The translations under genes were made by a program, and so were the position numbers. The notes beneath the pieces are model-generated. The model ran no database searches and was not told the origin of the DNA. It saw nothing but the letters and a program-made list of their open reading frames with translations. Source: Omphalotus guepiniiformis (lineage: Eukaryota; Basidiomycota; Agaricomycetes; Agaricales; Omphalotaceae). Taken from it: a stretch of DNA of 64,000 bases. Shown piece by piece: positions 29,099-39,794 of this stretch (position 1 is its first letter; each line of letters begins with the position of its first letter). The stretch lies in the NCBI GenBank assembly GCA_028554645.1, contig JAQOOI010000021.1, positions 2,294,001 through 2,358,000 on the forward strand, given 5' to 3'.

Positions 29099-29165
29099 TC
29101 ACGTTATACCTCACGTTGTACCTCACTATGTACCTCACTATGTACCTCACTATGTACCTCACGGT
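29099..29165. repeat. short tandem repeat, 12-bp unit TGTACCTCACTA
   Basis: About five degenerate copies (TATACCTCACGT, TGTACCTCACTA three times, TGTACCTCACGG). Located about 150 bp upstream of the transposase start, so possibly the subterminal repeats of the CACTA-like element. I found no matching inverted copies on the right side. Confidence 0.6.
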
Positions 29166-29309
29166 GTAGGTCACGGTAGTCTGTTTGTCTTTGTTTTTAC
29201 TGTTTTGTGTTTGTCATCCATCTTTCGTATCATCAATATAAGTCTCAATCTTTACGGGCCTATCTGATCCTGTTGTACTCTTCCATCTTGCTTCATCAAG
29301 TCAAAGCCT

Positions 29310-32300
29310 ATGCAACCCTCTGTAATCTGTATCTGCCACAATTGTAGCAAGCATGTCTGTGAGGACAACGGAACTATGGTGCCTGGGCGTTTAGTCTCTC
29401 CTCAGACCAGAAGAAAACATATGAGGGAACCCAGACCTAAGTCTCCAAAAAAATCTACCAAGGCCAATCATGCCCAAGGAAGCACTCTTTCTCCAAAACC
29501 TGTGGAACTTACTATTCCTGACCTATCCTTAGGTATGTGAAAACAATCTGATCTAATTTGAGCAATTCTCTGTTAACCTTTATCAAGTCCTAGCACCTGT
29601 GTTTAACATGTGTTGTCTGCTAGCTGCTTGGTTAGCTCTCTGTGCTGGTGCTAGTCAGAATACTGTTAGCACTGTGCTCAAATCCCTTCATCTTATCATG
29701 ATCACTTCACTCAAACTCATATATCTTGCACTTCAAGGAGCTGGCTTTCATCTACAAACAACCTCTGTGAAGATTGATCTTCCTTTGGATATACGCACTG
29801 TATATTCTAGAAATGGTCTGGACCCTGACCTTGTGCGCATTTTCTGCTGCCCAAAGTGTTTCATGCAGTACCCTGCTACTACAGCTATCACAAAATGCAG
29901 CTGGCGCAAGTCACCTAGGTCAAGGCCATGTGGAACAGATTTATGGACTACAAAGCACACAGCTCAAGGCTTTAAAAGAGTTCCTAAATGTCTATACACC
30001 ACACAGACATTTAGGTCTTGGCTTCAAAATTTTCTTTCTCGTGCCCACATTGATCAGTGCTTAGCACAAACATTTGCAAAATTTACCAATCCAAATCCTG
30101 TACATCAGGGACGTATGCATGATATACAAGATAGCCCAGCCTGGGAGAGCCTGAGAAGCTTTTTACTTTCTCATTATCATCTGGTATTTTCTGTCTATGT
30201 TGATTGGTTCAATCCTTTTGGAAACAAAACAGCAGGTATACAATAATATTGAAGTATATTCATATTTCTAATAATCATCTTTAGGTAAAACAGTTTCCTG
30301 TGGTGCTATTGTGCTTTATTGCTTGAATCTACCACTTGAAATTCGTTTTCTACCTGAAAATGTGTTTCTTATTGGCATGATGCCAGCACCTGATGGTCCA
30401 ACAGTATGGACTATCCCACATATTCTTGCAATTTTTATAGCAGCTATCATGGAGTTCAATCTTCCAGGTCAGCATATGCCTACCTATACTTATCCAGGTG
30501 GTACTTTGGTTGCAGCAAGAGTTATTCCAGTAATTGCTGATCTTCAAGGAAGTAGAAAAGTGGCTGGATATGGATCAGTCACTGCAGATTTTTACTGCTC
30601 CTTCTGTCTATCTCTAAAAGGTGATATTGAAGATTTGAACTATGCAGGCTGGCAATTACGGGATGGGGCCATTGTGCATGCTCAGGCTATTCAATGGCAG
30701 CATGCTATTACTATTGCTGAAAAAGAACGTCTCTTTAAGCAATCAGGTGTTCGTTGGACTCCAATGCATGATATTCCCTACTGGAATCCAGTACAGCATG
30801 TTGTTCTGGGTTATATGCACAATACTTTGGAAGGTATTCTTGCTTATCAACTCAGGGCACTGTGGGGAATAGGACGCTCAAAAGAGACATTGAAGGAGAT
30901 AACAGAGAATACTTTTGATGAACATTACTCTGATGCTGATACAGTAGAAGCATTATCAGATATAGACAGTCTAGATGAAGAAAGCCAGCAAGGCAGTACT
31001 TCTGGCCTTACAGACATTTTTGGAGATGTAACAATGGAGGATGATACTGTAGCAGAGGAAGATTCAACTCCCACTCCCACTGCCACTCCTACTCCCTTCT
31101 CAAATCTGGACTTTGACAGTGATGAAGAGGATGAAGACTATATGCCTGCAAATCTTGACCATGCATTTGACTTCACTTCAAATCAACTTGCATGTATTAG
31201 ATCTTGTATAGGTGCTATTCTGCTCCCAACTTATATTGAGCGCCCACCTCAAAACCTTGGAGATCCTAAACATGGAAAACTCAAAGCACATCAACTCCTT
31301 ATTCTCTTTACTGTCATCTTTCCACTTGTTATGCCAGAGCTTTGGTGGAATGGCAATGAAACAGAAAGGAGGATGCTACAGAGTTTTTGTGATCTAGTTG
31401 CATCTACCAACATCATTGCTTCATACTCAACCTCAAATCAGGAAGCAGATGCATATATGACACATTTTGTCAAATATCGCTCTTCTATACAACAGCTTTA
31501 TCCAGGTTTCCGATCTATGCCAAATCATCACTTTGCTATGCACAATGCTGAATAGTTGAAATTCTGGGGTCCAGTATCTCTTCTCAGTGAGTTCCCAGGT
31601 GAACAAATGAATGGTGACCTTGGAAAAATAAAAACTAACAATCATTTTGGTCAGTTTAAGTATAATATCTTGAATACTTTAACTAACTTAGCAATATTTG
31701 AATAGGTGATATGGAATACACAATGGTTCGCCAATCAGGCCGTCATGCAAAGCTTAATGCAATTCTTCATGACAGACAATTCTCAAATTCAGCTACCAGT
31801 GAACTGGCCACCCTTCTAGAGCCTAGAAATGTGTATGACTTTTTGCAGCCACCAAAAGTCATGACAGACTTGGAGGTAGCAGAGTTTCTTGCTAAGGGCA
31901 AACTTTTCACTACAGAGGAATACAACTTTCTTCTGCATTACTTGAACAGGACAGGCCAGCAGTATCACTCAGCCAATACTACTATTATTTATCCAAGAGG
32001 CACTCTCATTCTACCAACTAGTGCCCATCAACCAGGAAACTTCAACTTTGATGGAAGGACTTATAGTCATAAGAAATCTAGAGAAGCAAGCAGTCACATT
32101 CACTTCTATTTACCCCAAGGTCATGCATCTACCAGCAGAACTGGTTGCATTGAGGATATTTGGGAGCTTCCCCTTGCAAATATAATCAAGACTTTCTTGC
32201 TTGTCAGAGAACATATGCCTCTCTCTCCAGCACAGCGCCTTAAAAATCCCTATTCTTATAGTCCATGCTCAGCTCTACAGTCTCAATTAGTGAGACAAGA

Positions 32301-32439
32301 GCTTTCTAACATACTGCATGTTGTTGAACCTCGTCATATTATTAGCCATCTTGCTATATATAAGTGTCCTCCAGGCACTTATGGCATACCTCAGGAGACA
32401 ATGGCCATCACCTGGTCATTGAATAGAGGAAGAAGATAG
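29310..32439 (+). pseudogene. CACTA/EnSpm-like transposase (tnp2 type) with one in-frame stop
   Basis: Cut-and-paste transposase. Exons: 29310-29532, 29594-30235, 30285-31649 and 31706-32439 (2964 nt, all phases agree). N-terminal zinc-finger-like C-x-C-x2-C ... H (residues 6-36); second CPKC near 29850; the tnp2 hallmark WFNPFGNKTAGKTVSCGAIV spans intron 2. Next come LPLEIRFLPENVFLIGMMPAP, a CSFCL motif, an acidic linker, and FWGPVSLLSEFPGEQMNG ahead of intron 3. TAG at 31553-31555 interrupts HNAE/LKFWGP, where Gln (CAG) is expected, so the copy is probably inactive. The transposase is otherwise complete at about 987 aa. Terminal inverted repeats were not found by eye. Confidence 0.8.
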
Positions 32440-32812
32440 TTTTTTTTTCCTTTACTTTTTGAATAACTCTGTACAATATACTTCAACAAAATAAATCTTG
32501 ATAGTTACACTAGCTAAAACAAGAAGCACACAAGATGAGGTGAGAAAAACTTGAGGGATGTTGTATGGATGAAGTTATAAATACACGAGCGAGTAATAGC
32601 CCAGTAGAACCTTCGCCTGGATTGTCTGCACCACTCGATGGGGGTGTGGCAAGCAAAGTTCAGTTGCAGTGTCCCTCAGGGCGTGTAACATAAACGCTCG
32701 TTCCTGTGTTTGGTGTGTCTGCAGTGAGAGATGGACGCCCTGCGAGTTCAATTCCTAATAAACGGTTACAATCAGGCATGGCCTTCCCGAAATCAGATGT
32801 TTTTTGAATGAC
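32440..32812. other. noncoding flank of the CACTA-like transposase
   Basis: AT-rich to 32560, then more GC-rich. No gene; the right terminus of the transposon should be here or slightly further right but is not recognised. Confidence 0.35.
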
Positions 32813-33295
32813 TCACTGGGTACTCCGCTGAAGGTGTGTTGGTCGTACAATCGGAAGACGTAGGAGAGTGGCCTGATAATGGATACGCTTGAGTCGTGCC
32901 ATAAGACGAAACTCAGAGGTTTGCTCACCTAGACGAGGGCTCGAAACTGCAGATAGTGGAGACGTGGTGTAGAACGGTGACGGAGGACTTTTAATAGCAA
33001 TGTATGGATCCCGAGATAAAGGAGGTGAGGAGGAAGTGGTTCTGGATGCCGGGCGATTCGGAGGAACGATGGCGAACGAGGAGGACACGCGCAAAGGTGC
33101 CAGTGCCTGATATAACGAAAGCTTCAGAGCAGGACTCGAAGAGGCAAGTTGTTGAAACGAACCTAACGATCCTCTAACCTCAAAATCTGTCAGTTTGAGG
33201 CCAGTCTTCTGTAAATGTACGATTTCGTCCTCAAGCCTCTCTCGACTTCCTAGGCTGTGTTGTCGCAGGTCCTGAGGCAGTAAGAGTGTGCACAC
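32813..33295 (-). CDS. hypothetical Ser/Pro-rich 160-aa frame (doubtful)
   Basis: Single open frame, MCTLLLPQDLRQHSLGSRER at the N-terminus, then a Ser/Pro-rich region with SSSPPLSRDP. No family recognised. It follows the membrane-protein gene on the same strand and could be an unspliced exon of a neighbouring gene or chance in GC-rich DNA. Confidence 0.2.
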   Translation of the reverse strand: MCTLLLPQDLRQHSLGSRERLEDEIVHLQKTGLKLTDFEVRGSLGSFQQLASSSPALKLSLYQALAPLRVSSSFAIVPPNRPASRTTSSSPPLSRDPYIAIKSPPSPFYTTSPLSAVSSPRLGEQTSEFRLMARLKRIHYQATLLRLPIVRPTHLQRSTQ

Positions 33296-33342
33296 TCTGC
33301 TGAATGATACGAGGCTCCATCAAAAAGAAGCCAGTAAACCAT

Positions 33343-34410
33343 CTACCAGTTCATACTGCTCTCCCTCAAGATGGGTGCAGAGATTGCAGCTGGCATGACA
33401 TTCCTCCTTTGCGACATCCCGGTCGGACTCGTCCTCATCGCATCAAAGTGATTTTCCTCGACCCGTTCACCCTGATAGCCTCTCAAAGAATCCTCTGCGA
33501 AATAGAAACTTCTTCTCCTCTGACCACCAACACTATCCTGATCGAATTCGCGGCCTTCAGGTCTCGCGCCAGGGACATTGACCGGGTCGGAGAGACGCCT
33601 GTGAGCAAGCTCTCTTCGGCGTTTGAAGGAACAATAGACCAAGAAACAGAGGACGAGAAGAGCGATTGCACCAAGGGATGTGACAATGCCAGCAAAATCC
33701 TGGGAGGTATCCAAACTATCTTGCGGCAAGATCCTGTAAGGAAGCCCGGCGGGCAGGGTAGGGGTACTTAAAGGAGCCGACGCAACCAGTGTAGTTGACG
33801 CAGATAGAGTGGTCGTCGCCTGGTCCGGATCACTCAGCATTGCAACTGTGGTCGTGGACGGAGTAGATTGAACCACAAGCGATGACTGGGGTAGGATGAA
33901 GGAAAGGTCTGACGCAATTGACACTACTGTAGTAGCAGTGACCACACTGGTGCTCACCGCAGTAGTTACACTTACGTTTGCACTATCAGTAGCACTGAGG
34001 GTACCAGACGGGAAGCTGATCACAACACTGGAGGTTGCAATTGTCGCTGTGTCAGTCCCGTTCGCAGATACAGTGGAGGAAGGCTGAACGTCGGTGATCG
34101 AGACATTAGCAGAGACCGAACTGGGGAAAACGGAAGTCACGGTGCTCGAATTGCCTGAAACAGAAGTCAGAGAAGCGGAGCTTAATACGGAGCTAAACAC
34201 GGAAGATGGAGCAGATGTGATGTCGCTGGTATTGCTTGAAATACCAGACGTAGGCACGGAAGAAGAAAGCACAGTAGTGGGTAAAGATAGCGGCGCTGAC
34301 GTTGCACCCGACACAGACGAAGGAAGGTCCGATGCTCGGCACGTCATCCACCACGATGTCATTTTCTTCTCCTTCAATATCTTCCACGTCGCCTTCAACG
34401 TCGTCACCAA
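33343..34410 (-). CDS. Ser/Thr-rich single-pass membrane protein (host-like gene, 5' end uncertain)
   Basis: About 200 residues of Ser/Thr/Val-rich sequence with many S/T runs, typical of an O-glycosylated extracellular stalk. One hydrophobic helix follows (GIVTSLGAIALLVLCFLVYC), with a stop-transfer KRRR and a hydrophilic cytoplasmic tail of about 95 residues ending SSMNW. This is a common layout of uncharacterised agaricomycete surface proteins. The first residues of the open frame (MVTTLKATWKILKEKK) look out of register, and the true N-terminus with a signal peptide must come from an upstream exon. Codon use is host-like and GC-richer than the retroelements. It is probably one of the few host genes in the window. 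Confidence 0.5.
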   Translation of the reverse strand: MVTTLKATWKILKEKKMTSWWMTCRASDLPSSVSGATSAPLSLPTTVLSSSVPTSGISSNTSDITSAPSSVFSSVLSSASLTSVSGNSSTVTSVFPSSVSANVSITDVQPSSTVSANGTDTATIATSSVVISFPSGTLSATDSANVSVTTAVSTSVVTATTVVSIASDLSFILPQSSLVVQSTPSTTTVAMLSDPDQATTTLSASTTLVASAPLSTPTLPAGLPYRILPQDSLDTSQDFAGIVTSLGAIALLVLCFLVYCSFKRRRELAHRRLSDPVNVPGARPEGREFDQDSVGGQRRRSFYFAEDSLRGYQGERVEENHFDAMRTSPTGMSQRRNVMPAAISAPILRESSMNW

Positions 34411-34867
34411 TATCTTCCATTCCTATGTCTTCGTTGCTATGACCCGGAGAAAGAGGCGGGGTAATAGGAGCGTCGGGAACTATTGCCATCAGAACAGACC
34501 GTGAACCCCGACGAGATGCAATCTCGTTGACCGAACCGCGTGCACTCCGGGATCCAATAGGTACCGATACGTCGAGACTGGATTTTCGACTCTGAAAAGT
34601 CTGTGGTGTAGGATTCGAATGAGGACGGTCAGGAATGGATCCTGAGCGAGGTGTAACAAGAACTGAAGAAACCTGAGAGGGTGTTGTCGTGTTTGTATGA
34701 ATATCCAGTTCAATGACTGTTGGACGAGTGCGAGCTGGAGGCGCTGACCCGGACGCGGTATTGTAAGATGGAGATAAATGCTTGTTCCCGGAAGCTAGGA
34801 AGCGGAGTACTGTATCAGCGGCGTAGACACGCATCCACGATATAAAGCCTGTATCTAGCACGAACAA
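34411..34867 (-). CDS. Ser-rich and acidic coding segment upstream of the membrane protein (exon or separate gene)
   Basis: The open frame 34867-34193 reads ISWMRVYAADTVLRFLASGN, then a Ser/Thr/Pro-rich part, then a strongly acidic run (EDIGDDVEGDVEDIEGEEND). It overlaps the membrane-protein frame in a different register around 34200-34400, so an intron or two separate genes are needed to explain both. No domain recognised. Confidence 0.3.
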
Positions 34868-35528
34868 AAGTGCTTCACTAACTGAGCCTAAGGAACCAGC
34901 CTGAAGTACGTCTGACAGTTTGTGGCCAATTATGGAGGGAAAAGAGCTGTCCTAACTCCGAGGCGCCCAGTCAGCCAGCAGCAGAACCGGACCACTGACG
35001 ACGGCGAACATGAGGAGGAGGTGGTGGTGACGGAGGTGAAGGTGATCGCTGGTTCATGGTTGAGGCGAGCGTATGGAAGGCCCTTGTTTCGTTCGTGACG
35101 GTAAGTTTGAACCTGGCCCATGGTTGGGTGAACAAAAGCACAAAGAGTCGAGCATTGAGCGACGAACGTACCTTTGCGCACCTCTAGACTTATGCCCCAC
35201 CTTCTCCTGCCCGGAACCCCTTCGTTGAACACAATTTTTGGTTGATGAGGGCAAGGATCCTGGATCAGCCAGCGGTGACTGATCGACAGCAGCGTTACCG
35301 CTGTGCCCCACATCATGAACAGCGGCAAGCGCACCAGCATACACTGGTGCACCCTGGATCAGCTATGCAAGCATGATCGACAGCGACGAAGAACGCCGTG
35401 CCAGCTGTTGAGAGAAAAAGAGCTCAGTCATCAGCCACTTATATTCATCAAGTCACATGGCCGCGTACCGAGGTCCGTGCTTATCTGCACTCTCCCGAAA
35501 ACTAGTTTCCTCTCGATCTTGCAATGCC
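34868..35528. other. no assignable gene
   Basis: Frames are open on the - strand in GC-richer DNA (for example 35352-34930) but show no recognisable motif, and their overlapping alternatives look equally good. Possibly the divergent promoter region of the genes on either side. Confidence 0.3.
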
Positions 35529-36767
35529 ATGACACGCTCGCAGCGTACACGAAGGAACCGTCGCGGTAAACCAAGCGAAGAGAAACGCGCGAAGAAAGTC
35601 CAGCAGTGGTTAGCCTGTGGAGGGTACGGGAGAGCTGTTCAGCGAGCCGAACAGGGGTTGAGAGAGCATAGTGAGTCCGTTTTACTTCCTTCCTCTGACC
35701 CTACTCACGAAGTTGGTGGTAGAAACACTTACCACGGACGAGTTTCCGCCGGACTTTGTTGGGGTCTCCAAGCATCAGGCCAACGTCAGGACAGTCACAG
35801 AGACTAATACACCACGGATTACCGGACCTTTCCAACGCTGCAAACAGCAAGCAACATCATCCTCAAAGGCCCTGGAAGCCTTGACCAGAGTTTCCTGCTT
35901 GGCCTTTTCGCCAACGTTGTGTCACCTCGCGCACCGTCCCTGCTCATGAAGAAATGGGTGGCTTTCAATCAGACAAAACCTAAACATTCCGGCTGTGGCG
36001 ACAAAAACAGATCAAGTACACAGGCGTTCCACTTCGGTACCTGGTCGTTATACAGCCCCAAAGCCATGCTGACAGCGGACACAAGACACCAACCCAGTCA
36101 GGCTTGCTTGACGGCCATGGATGAATTCTTGGATGCTGTCAAACTGTTGCTGCTGGCGCCGATGAAAAGGATTCTGATGGAGTATTTCCCGGAAGACTGG
36201 GCTAGACGGCAGAAGTACATTCTTCTTTGTATCTATGCAGTGTTTGAATTATCTAACAAATTCAGAGCTTACGCAGTGTTTGCAAAAGGCCTTCAACGTG
36301 AATACACCAGTCGTCCTGCCACAGACTTTGAAGGTATGGTGCTGTTGTCAATGAAAACATTTGCTAACAGCGAGTGCTTAGGTATCGCTTCAACTATTGC
36401 TGTGAAGGAGGGTGGTTCCGAAATTCCACATACAGATGTCAATGATGCCCGGTATACCAGAACATTTATATATACATTTGGTCACTTTGAAGGTGGGAGA
36501 ACAGTGTTCCCTCAGATTGGCATCACTGTCAAGCCTACCGTACGGCAGTTGCTTGCTGCCAATACCAAGCACTTATCTCATTTCACTGAACCTCCCAAGG
36601 GTCAACGTGTAGTATTGACAATATTCTTTGAACATGTTTTGTTAAAGCGTGCAGGTGGTTTGGAATATATATATATTCATGTAGCGCATACATATATACA
36701 TGGTAGAAACATAGATAGACAATCTTTGAATAGAATTATACAAATTCAGAAAATTTCAGAAAAATGA
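35529..36767 (+). CDS. TET/JBP-like Fe(II)/2-oxoglutarate dioxygenase (exon model partly uncertain)
   Basis: Probably oxidises a base in DNA or RNA, as proposed for fungal TET/JBP relatives. The basic N-terminus MTRSQRTRRNRRGKPSEEKR starts at 35529; a 49-bp intron (35671-35719) joins to KTLTTDEFPPDFVG. A further junction around 35750-35860 is unresolved because the frame changes. The next part runs open from FLLGLFANVVSP through FHFGTWSLYSPKAM. An intron of 48 bp (36334-36381) precedes the catalytic barrel: GIASTIAVKEGGSEIPHTDVNDA (iron ligands His and Asp), FGHFEGGRTVFPQIG, then LSHFTEP (second His) and GQRVVLTIFFE (Arg for 2-oxoglutarate). The order HxD-H-R fits the family. Such genes often accompany fungal transposons of the KDZ type; here a CACTA-like transposase lies 3 kb upstream. 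The C-terminal tail after FFE is probably not original. Confidence 0.55.
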
Positions 36768-36787
36768 AGTAAATTTATGTCGTGGTC

Positions 36788-38135
36788 CTACGCAGTCTCT
36801 TCTTCACCCATAGACTCATCCTCTTCATCTAAGGCATCACTCATGCCACCGTTCTCCATCGCCTCCATCTCTTCTTTAGTTGGAAACTGGTATTGCTTTC
36901 TCACCTCGTCACCGTACTTCTTCATAAACTTTTTGTTACTCATCTTCTTCTTCCAATCATCATTCATTATACGTTTTGCAGCTAGAGGAAGTGCAATAGG
37001 AGAGTCAACGTAACGAGCACGAATATGAGGAGGAAGGGTGTTGAATGCTTCAGGTTCATGCCAATCAAGAGCAACCTCTGGCGAAGGGAGACTGTCTAGA
37101 ACAGACTCCTTACCATCAGGATGTTCAACCCTAGGTATGTGCTTGTACGCATTCTTCTTCTTCTCAACTTTTGCAGCATTCTCTATTCCACCATCAACCT
37201 CACGAACAAATAGATCTGCCTGAGCATTGCGCCTAGGCATAGAGAGGCAATAAAAGGTACCGTCAGGTGCTTCTTCATCATCGGAGTGACATGCTGGTTC
37301 AGAAATAAGATGTTGAACACGGTGAGGCATGTCCAGTTTGCAAAGATATTCTTGACGGAGAAGAGCCCGCTAGATTCAAGTTTTAAAACTAGTGTTGAAA
37401 CAAGAGAACAATGTTCATACCTCTTTTCTCCTCTTGTACATCTTGTTACGAGCATTGTCAGAGGCAACACTTCCCTTCTGTTTGGTTTCCTTTATCATCA
37501 GATTCTTGATACGGGAGTAAACGTAGTTTCTATACAACCGCTGCATGAAATGAGTGTCCTGAACGAGGTTGAGAGGCGGAGACATGTGCAAATAGGCATG
37601 AGTCAGAACCGCTTGTTCAAAAGTCTTGATAGCAATAGCCTCGTGCATTGTGTTATAGAAGGATGTTGGTGTACCATCTAGGATATCAGGGCACCAGGTG
37701 TCAAGACCCATCTCCTGGACACTGCCGAGGATCATACGCAGCTTGTCCTCAGGGATAAGTGCGATATTGGAGACAATGGATCCACCTCGGCGTAAAGCAC
37801 AAACTTGTCGAACTTCCCGTAATTTGGCCAAGACGGTAACACTGTTAGGATTGACAGACTTGAGATTCTCATTCAGAATCTTGTAAGGATCAGCATGTCT
37901 ATCAAATCTTTGCCAGAGTTAGTGATGATATGCAATGATAGTTTAAACACGTACCGCTCCTGGAAAGAGGAGATTTGGCCTGCTGTTGGTGAAGGAGGTA
38001 CAGAATCTGCGTCATATGAGCCACATAAAAGACGTATATGAACTTCCATAGCATTCTATAGTGCTTGCGTAAGAGTAATGTCTAAACAGAAATGTATATG
38101 ATACATACCTTGACCCGCAAAACACCTACATCATC
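36788..38135 (-). CDS. unrecognised spliced gene, 5' end cut by the element C LTR
   Basis: Exons: from the junction at about 38135 to 38109, then 38055-37955, 37907-37421 and 37369-36788, all GT...AG and in phase, giving at least 398 residues. Visible parts: an N-terminal fragment DDVGVLRVK; AMEVHIRLLCGSYDADSVPP; LREVRQVCALRRGGSIVSNI; EMGLDTWCPDILDG; a Lys/Arg-rich stretch; an acidic C-terminus DEEDESMGEEE. I know no family for it. Upstream exons are missing because the truncated LTR of element C begins right there. It could be a host gene or a passenger gene of a DNA transposon. Confidence 0.6.
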
Positions 38136-39287
38136 TGTACCGGGGCCTGACGTTCACAATCAAGAGGCCTTCTGCGATTTAACGCTCTAGAAGATACGTA
38201 AAGTTCTCCAATTTGGCGGGCAGTCGTAACCTGGGGTGCTCGACCCTATACATGACAGTATATGTACTCTACTGCTTGTAAGTATTTCATAAATAGATAG
38301 AAAACTGAGTGGAGTAATTAAAAGGAACAGAGAGATAACATCGAGTATAAAATGGATATAAACAGAAACAATATGACTGAGTTGGGTAAGTAGGCACGTC
38401 TAGAGGGTAATTATGTGCAGTTCTTGGGTATATATGTGTAAGTATTATGTTTTAGTGATGTTTTTGGTACATCTAGACCCTTCTTATCATGCGCTCGAGC
38501 CATTCTAAACGAACTACTCCTAGGCATTTCGTTATTATTCATCTTCGTAACTGTTTTACAGTGTACTTATAGGGGCGACGAGGGCAGTTTCTAGTCATTT
38601 ATCCCGTCGGGCTTCCGTATTTTCTCCTATTTCAACATCTAGACCCCATAGCACCTCGTAGATATACCAATATCCAGTGCTCGAAGGCCAAGTCTGTCAT
38701 TACTTTACTAATTAATAAGTTATTATACAGTCATCGAGACTGATCATTTTCATAGCTTTGACCATCTAGTATCTCGGAACGGAATCGTCGATCATATATT
38801 TCCGATCATAAAGCGTTATCTCCAGTATATCATCAATCTGCAGGTTCTAGGAGGTTGGCTAAGTTTGAACAAACCATTTTGATGGCTCGGCGATACCTCT
38901 AGCTTTGTCCTTTCGACGTTATTTAGGCTCATAAGGCTATTACGCCTGTGTGTGTGTAGTTTCTTCCTTCCTAAGTCCGTGGATTACACAGATACTCAAA
39001 TAGCGACTTACAGACGAAGGGCTCTTTGCCAGGCAGGGTGGGTCTGACCATACTGTACAGTCTCACAGCAGGTAGTTACTTCGCCGAAGGTCTAGAGGCA
39101 TATCAGCCATAAGGTCTTGATGCATACTCGTACATCGTAGTCCTTTCACTTCGAGCCTTTAACTATTCGTGTTCTATGTTTTAGCTAGCACTATGGGACA
39201 TAGTCTAGCCCTTTATTCCCATCATATTCACAGTAGAAATCGTTTAATTTCAGGTATTTCAGGTGTGTATGCGTTTTCAGCGCAACA
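38136..39287 (-). repeat. truncated 3' LTR of element C
   Basis: Begins (element orientation) TGTTGCGCTGAAAACGC at 39287. It is closely similar to 17065-18210 and loses homology at about 38139, where the neighbouring gene starts. CTAGACC words occur at 38473 and 38639. Confidence 0.9.
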
Positions 39288-39322
39288 TCTCCCCCAAACC
39301 AAATCTAGACCGTCCCCGGTCT
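39288..39322 (-). promoter_or_regulatory. 3' hairpin plus polypurine tract of element C
   Basis: On the - strand: AGACC, loop GGGGAC, GGTCT (39322-39307), then ATTTGGTTTGGGGGAGA (39304-39288) abutting the LTR. On the other strand it lies about 490 bp upstream of the Y ATG. Confidence 0.8.
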
Positions 39323-39794
39323 GGTGATCGGTCAGTCATACAGCCAAAGATACATTCTAAAGCTTCGCAGACAGCCTGTTGATTATATAATACTTATTCA
39401 CACACATCTCAGAGTTCGCCGAAGCAGTGGTACACTGTTCATTGCTTTTTGCTGGTCTATGCCGATCATCAAATTTCAAACTCCGACCAAAATACTCTCG
39501 GCCAGCTGTTTGCCTTCGGCAATTGCCGTATGTTCTTTTCAGGCAAGTGACTTTCCGTCTCTTTTCCTCTTTCACATTTCTTATTCAGTTTCTTGCTTCT
39601 CTATTCTTTCTTTTCACGCATCTCTCAGCCTTTCACTGGTCCGTGCGCCGTGGGAACGTGGTCAGGTGAGTCGTTCCATAAGTAAACGGACTTCAACTTT
39701 TCACGCCCATTCTTCCTTTCTCTCTATTTCTCTCTTCAGAGTGGCTCTAGCTCTCCATCTCTCTCTATATATACTTGTTCTTTCTTTACTCCTA

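Noticed and set aside
29310..36767. KDZ transposon carrying the TET/JBP-like gene
   Set aside because: The transposase shows tnp2/CACTA hallmarks (WFNPFGN block), and no KDZ-type transposase motifs were seen in the window.
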